A stretch of DNA of 8,914 bases from NCBI GenBank assembly GCA_023416895.1, contig JAEZGQ010000066.1:1-8914 (forward strand), written 5' to 3'. The notes beneath the pieces were generated by a model. It searched no databases. It had not been told where the DNA came from and worked only from the letters and a program-made list of their open reading frames with translations. The position numbers and the translations under genes are program-made. Shown in pieces: positions 6,377-8,914 of the stretch. This DNA is from Bacillota bacterium. GTDB taxonomy: Bacteria; Bacillota; Clostridia; Christensenellales; CAG-138. Positions within the stretch are counted from its first letter, which is position 1; every line of letters begins with the position of its first letter.

Positions 6377-7366
6377 ATGAAGAAAGTTTTCGCGCTTGTT
6401 CTTGCCCTGTGCCTGACGGTTGCCGTTTTGAGCGGCTGCGCTGGCACGCCCGCCGCATCCGACGGCGATAAGGTCTATAAGGTCGCGATGATCTGCGATT
6501 CCAGCATTTCCGATGGTGGCTGGGGTGCTGCCTGCTACAATGGCATGGTAGCCGCTGCCGAACAGCGCGGCTGGGAAACCGCCTACACCGACTCGATCGA
6601 CCAATCCGCCTACGCGGACACCATGATCAGCTACTGCGACCTCGGCTATGACATGATCTTCGCGCCGGGCAACCAGTACAGCGATGCTGTGAAGCAGGTT
6701 GCTGCGGACTATCCGAACGTCTCCTTCGCAGTGCTCAACGGCGGGACCTCGCTCCCCACTGAAAACATCATGAGCATGCTGCCCAACGCCGACCAGATCG
6801 GTTCCATCGCGGGCATCATCGCGGGCTTGATGAGCAAGTCCAACGTCATCGGCTTTATCGGCGGCATGGAGCTTGACACCACGAAGTCCAAGCTTGCGCA
6901 CTTTGAATCCGCTGCGAAGGTCATCAACCCCGAAATCAAGGCCGTTTCTGCCTATGCCGGCTCGTTCAGCGACACCGCGAAGGGCATGGAGCTTGCCGCT
7001 TCCATGATCAACGAGGGTGCGGACGTATTCTTCGGCGACGCTTCTGCGGTTGACTCCGGCGCACGTCAGGCCATCGATCAGGCCAACGGCGACACGGTCA
7101 AAATCATTGACATCGGCCAGCCTGCGGACCTCCTTGGCCAGAACCCCTGCGTTGCTGCCAGCGTCGTTACCGATAACGCGGGCATGCTCGCCATCTGCAT
7201 GGAAAAGGTTGAAACCGGCTCCTTCGGCAACGAAGTCGTCTTCGGCTCGCTCGAGAACAACTGCGTATACCTTGGCAAGTTCAACGACGCGCTCATCGAT
7301 GCCGCCACCCAGGCTCAAATCCTTGACTATGTCAAGCAGCTTCAGGAAGACACCTTCGGCAAGTAA
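6377..7366 (+). CDS. BMP-family (PnrA-like) substrate-binding lipoprotein
   Basis: A 329-residue lipoprotein that should capture the importer's substrate outside the membrane. The ATG at 6377 is chosen because GGAGGG lies at 6360-6365 and a textbook lipoprotein signal begins there: KK at the start, a hydrophobic core, and lipobox LSGC with lipidated Cys21. Upstream in-frame sequence from 6206 is not signal-like. The mature part is the BMP fold (PF02608): VYKVAMICD (33-41), DGGWGAACYNGM (46-57), GYDMIFAPG (90-98), VSFAVLNGG (115-123), IGFIGGMEL (158-166), DVFFGDAS (216-223) and VKIIDIGQPAD (241-251). Relatives bind purine nucleosides (PnrA/TmpC, BmpA) or riboflavin (RfuA). The late ligand segment, normally GVDSDQ-like, reads DIGQPAD, so the ligand may differ. 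Codons end in C more often than in the neighbouring genes, consistent with high expression. Being last in the operon is unlike B. subtilis, where the binding protein comes first. Confidence 0.88.
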   Translation: MKKVFALVLALCLTVAVLSGCAGTPAASDGDKVYKVAMICDSSISDGGWGAACYNGMVAAAEQRGWETAYTDSIDQSAYADTMISYCDLGYDMIFAPGNQYSDAVKQVAADYPNVSFAVLNGGTSLPTENIMSMLPNADQIGSIAGIIAGLMSKSNVIGFIGGMELDTTKSKLAHFESAAKVINPEIKAVSAYAGSFSDTAKGMELAASMINEGADVFFGDASAVDSGARQAIDQANGDTVKIIDIGQPADLLGQNPCVAASVVTDNAGMLAICMEKVETGSFGNEVVFGSLENNCVYLGKFNDALIDAATQAQILDYVKQLQEDTFGK

Positions 7367-7397
7367 GCCGCTGAGTATCGATTAAGCTGAACGAATG

Positions 7398-7442
7398 AAA
7401 AAACGGAGCGAAGGCCAAAAAGCTTTCGCTCCGTGATTTTTT
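7398..7442. terminator. Bidirectional terminator between convergent genes
   Basis: The stem pairs ACGGAGCGAAGGC (7403-7415) with GCTTTCGCTCCGT (7422-7434), 13 pairs including one G-T, around a CAAAAA loop. On the plus strand it is followed by GATTTTTT, ending the importer operon. On the minus strand it is followed by six T (the A run at 7398-7403), ending the His-rich gene. Both transcripts are therefore served by one hairpin. Confidence 0.9.
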
Positions 7443-7448
7443 AAGCGC

Positions 7449-7961
7449 CTACTCGTGGTGATGGTGGCTGTGGCCGCAATGTGCTGCGGCAATTTGCTCG
7501 CCCGCCTCGGTCAGGGCAATGCTGCCTAGCTCCAGTACCGGGGTGTTGCCCATAAAGTTGGGCAGCGAGGCCCCTTGCGCCACCGTGGCGCGGAAATACT
7601 CGTAAAGCGGGCTTTCCTTATACTCCTCATAACCGTACCCGTTCAGGGGAATGTCGTAATCGAGGGTGATAAGCCCGAGGTCCTCCAGCCCTTGCAAGAA
7701 AACGCCCGCCTCTTTGACCGTTTCCATGTCGTCGGCCGCCGAGCGTAGAAAAACCGGCGCCAGAGCGACGAGGCCAAAGCTTTCTTCCCTGCTATCCTTT
7801 ACGGTGAAGCGGGCCACAGGCAGGTAATGGTGGTGGCCGAGCTGATGAAGAAACTCCTTTTGATCTTCCGTCGCCTCAACCGGCGTGGCATGGGCATCGG
7901 CCCGGCAGGGGTGGTTATGATCGTGATCGTGGCCGCAGCCGCAGTGTTCGTCGTGTGGCAT
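7449..7961 (-). CDS. Small protein with His/Cys-rich ends, function unknown
   Basis: A 170-residue soluble protein that I do not recognise. The ATG (complement of 7959-7961) is chosen for an AGGAG site 7 nt upstream (7969-7973) and because the protein then opens with a metal-binding-like tail. The longer frame to 8129 would run back through the promoter. The N-terminus has HCGCGHDHDHNHPC (6-19), with His at 3, 6, 11, 13, 15, 17 and Cys at 7, 9, 19. The C-terminus ends HCGHSHHHHE (161-170). A third cluster, LGHHHYLPVARF, lies at 41-52. The core from about 32 to 158 is predicted mixed alpha/beta, with LEDLGLITLDYDIPL (92-106) and LELGSIALTEAGEQIA (143-158), which faintly recall a winged helix. 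There is no signal peptide or membrane helix. Zinc, nickel or cobalt binding (storage, delivery or sensing) is inferred from composition only. It is monocistronic, between two terminators. Confidence 0.78.
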   Translation of the reverse strand: MPHDEHCGCGHDHDHNHPCRADAHATPVEATEDQKEFLHQLGHHHYLPVARFTVKDSREESFGLVALAPVFLRSAADDMETVKEAGVFLQGLEDLGLITLDYDIPLNGYGYEEYKESPLYEYFRATVAQGASLPNFMGNTPVLELGSIALTEAGEQIAAAHCGHSHHHHE

Positions 7962-7985
7962 TGTTATACTCCTGTTCTCTTGGAT

Positions 7986-7999
7986 TGATAAAACTATCA
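7986..7999. promoter_or_regulatory. Inverted repeat over the -10 box of the His-rich gene
   Basis: TGATA (7986-7990) and TATCA (7995-7999) form a perfect inverted repeat around AAAC. The right arm overlaps the minus-strand -10 hexamer, so a bound protein would block the promoter. The half-sites equal those of the Gram-positive Fur-family box (TGATAATNATTATCA), but the spacing between arms is 4 instead of 5 bases. This is a candidate operator; no regulator is assigned. Confidence 0.4.
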
Positions 8000-8024
8000 T
8001 ACACAGCCACAAGAGAAAAGTCCA
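7996..8024 (-). promoter_or_regulatory. Promoter of the His-rich gene
   Basis: Read on the minus strand, TGGACT (complement of 8019-8024, 4 of 6 matches to TTGACA) and TATGAT (complement of 7996-8001, 5 of 6 matches to TATAAT) are separated by exactly 17 bases. Transcription would start near 7989, giving a leader of about 28 nt that carries the AGGAG site. It lies downstream of the livF terminator, so the gene is its own unit. Confidence 0.65.
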
Positions 8025-8079
8025 CGCCAATGTGCGGGGGTTAGGTGTTCCTGCGGCGTTCATTTGTCGGAAAACAGTA

Positions 8080-8114
8080 GAAACGCAAAAGGGGCTTACT
8101 TTAAGTAGCCCCTT
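8080..8114 (-). terminator. Terminator after livF
   Basis: On the minus strand AAGGGGCT (complement of 8107-8114) pairs with AGCCCCTT (complement of 8089-8096), with possible extra pairing of the inner ACTT/AAGT bases. It is followed by TTTGCGTTTC. It lies about 40 nt after the livF stop and ends the liv transcript before the His-rich gene promoter. The T run is short, so efficiency is uncertain. Confidence 0.7.
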
Positions 8115-8155
8115 GCTTTTGCTCACCATTGTAAGGAAAAGGAGTTCGGTTAAAC

Positions 8156-8866
8156 TCAGGTTCCAAGATACGCGGCCTTTACCGCCTCGTTGACAAGCAG
8201 CTCCTTGCCTGGGCCGGTCATGGTGATGCGCCCCGTTTCGAGCACATAGCCTGTATCCGCGGTGGAGAGCGCCATGTTGGCATTCTGCTCAATAAGAAGA
8301 ATCGTCACGCCGCGCTTGTTGATTTCTTTGATGATGCTGAAGATGTCGCGCACGATCAACGGCGCGAGGCCCAGAGAAGGCTCATCCATCATCATAAGTT
8401 TTGGGCGGCTCATGAGCGCGCGCGCAACCGCAAGCATCTGCTGCTCGCCGCCGGAAAGTGTGCCGCCCGCCTGCCAGGATCGTTCCTTCAGGCGCGGGAA
8501 AAGCTCGTAGACCCATTTGATGTCCGGTGTAATGTCGTCATGGCGCATATATGCGCCAACGCGCAGGTTTTCGTACACCGTCAGATCGGGGAAAATTTTG
8601 CGCCCTTCGGGTACGAGCGTAATGCCGCGGCTCACGATTGTCGTTGTATCCTTGCCTGCGATGTTTTCCCCCTCAAACTCGATCACGCCGCTCTTGGGCT
8701 TAACAAGCCCTGCAATGGCGCGCAGCGTAGAGCTTTTGCCTGCGCCGTTTGCGCCGATTAGGGTGACGATGGCGCCTTTGGGCACATCGAAGCTGATGCT
8801 CTTAACGGCTTCAATGCCGCCGTAGTTTACCTTGAGGTCACGGATGCTAAGAATCGTTTCGCTCAT
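8156..8866 (-). CDS. livF: Branched-chain amino acid type ABC importer, ATP-binding subunit LivF
   Basis: A 236-residue ATPase of the LivF type, complete at the usual length. Walker A is GANGAGKSS (38-46), the segment LVPEGRKIFPDLTVYENL (84-101) is characteristic of LivF, the signature is LSGGEQQ (137-143), Walker B is LMMMDEP (157-163), and LIEQN (191-195) carries Gln where most ABC proteins have the switch His, as is normal in LivF. It works with LivG on the cytoplasmic face of the LivH/LivM channel; the substrate is probably leucine, isoleucine or valine, although relatives carry other amino acids, amides or urea. The start overlaps the upstream livG stop by ATGA, with GGGGGTGA (complement of 8871-8878) as ribosome site. 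It is the last gene of its operon; the rest lies beyond the right edge. Confidence 0.9.
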   Translation of the reverse strand: MSETILSIRDLKVNYGGIEAVKSISFDVPKGAIVTLIGANGAGKSSTLRAIAGLVKPKSGVIEFEGENIAGKDTTTIVSRGITLVPEGRKIFPDLTVYENLRVGAYMRHDDITPDIKWVYELFPRLKERSWQAGGTLSGGEQQMLAVARALMSRPKLMMMDEPSLGLAPLIVRDIFSIIKEINKRGVTILLIEQNANMALSTADTGYVLETGRITMTGPGKELLVNEAVKAAYLGT

Positions 8867-8914
8867 TCGCTCACCCCCAGATACGCGTTGATCACGTGTG
8901 GATCCGCCTGCACG
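8863..8914 (-). CDS. livG: LivG-like ABC ATPase, C-terminal tail (partial)
   Basis: The last 16 residues before the TGA at 8863-8865 (minus strand) read VQADPHVINAYLGVSE. A DPxVIxAYLG ending is the common C-terminus of LivG, the partner ATPase normally encoded directly upstream of livF. The 4-nt overlap with livF supports this. Only the tail is visible, so the call rests on that motif and gene order. Confidence 0.72.
   Translation of the reverse strand, partial: VQADPHVINAYLGVSE

Noticed and set aside
6314..7318. 334-residue open frame antisense to the BMP gene
   Set aside because: A shadow favoured by the C-ending codons of the BMP gene; no ribosome site or recognisable domain.
7962..8129. 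Longer form of the His-rich protein with a hydrophobic N-terminus
   Set aside because: The extra part includes the promoter and would lack its own ribosome site; AGGAG lies 7 nt before the ATG ending at 7961.
1..8914. Mobile elements, CRISPR arrays, tRNA or rRNA genes
   Set aside because: No transposase-like frame, spaced direct repeats, terminal inverted repeats or RNA-gene sequence were noticed on either strand.

Overview
The window looks like a chromosomal piece of a moderately GC-rich (by eye mid-50s %) Gram-positive bacterium, most likely in the Clostridia (Bacillota). The support is strong Shine-Dalgarno sites, tight ATGA/TAATG gene overlaps, a LytS-type kinase paired with a winged-helix response regulator, a KdpE tail of clostridial style and a BMP-lipoprotein transporter. 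Species cannot be named. I see no insertion sequence, phage gene, CRISPR array, tRNA or rRNA.

Layout. (1) 1-165: C-terminal end of a KdpE-like response regulator. (2) 174-2518: a promoter and a two-gene two-component system, a membrane kinase with a CHASE-like sensor domain and LytS-type catalytic half, then a receiver plus winged-helix regulator, overlapping by 4 nt. (3) 2519-2757: intergenic region with a strong hairpin terminator and a possible promoter/operator. (4) 2758-7366: a complete BMP-type ABC importer: double-domain ATPase, two permeases, and last a lipoprotein binding protein. A bidirectional terminator follows. (5) 7449-7961, minus strand: a single small protein with His/Cys-rich ends, of unknown function, with its own promoter, an inverted repeat over the -10 box, and flanking terminators. 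(6) 8156-8914, minus strand: livF and the last codons of livG, the distal end of a branched-chain amino acid type ABC operon.

How it may work together. The importer is of the class that takes up purine nucleosides (NupNOPQ, PnrA) or riboflavin (RfuABCD). The two-component system lies directly upstream on the same strand but is separated from it by a terminator. It may sense an extracellular ligand and control the importer; this is inferred from position only. CHASE domains in plants bind cytokinins, which are adenine derivatives, so a purine-like signal is a reasonable but unproven idea.

Most of the window is recognisable. The two points most worth following are the CHASE kinase beside a purine-class importer and the unrecognised His/Cys-rich protein with a Fur-like, but one base short, inverted repeat on its promoter.
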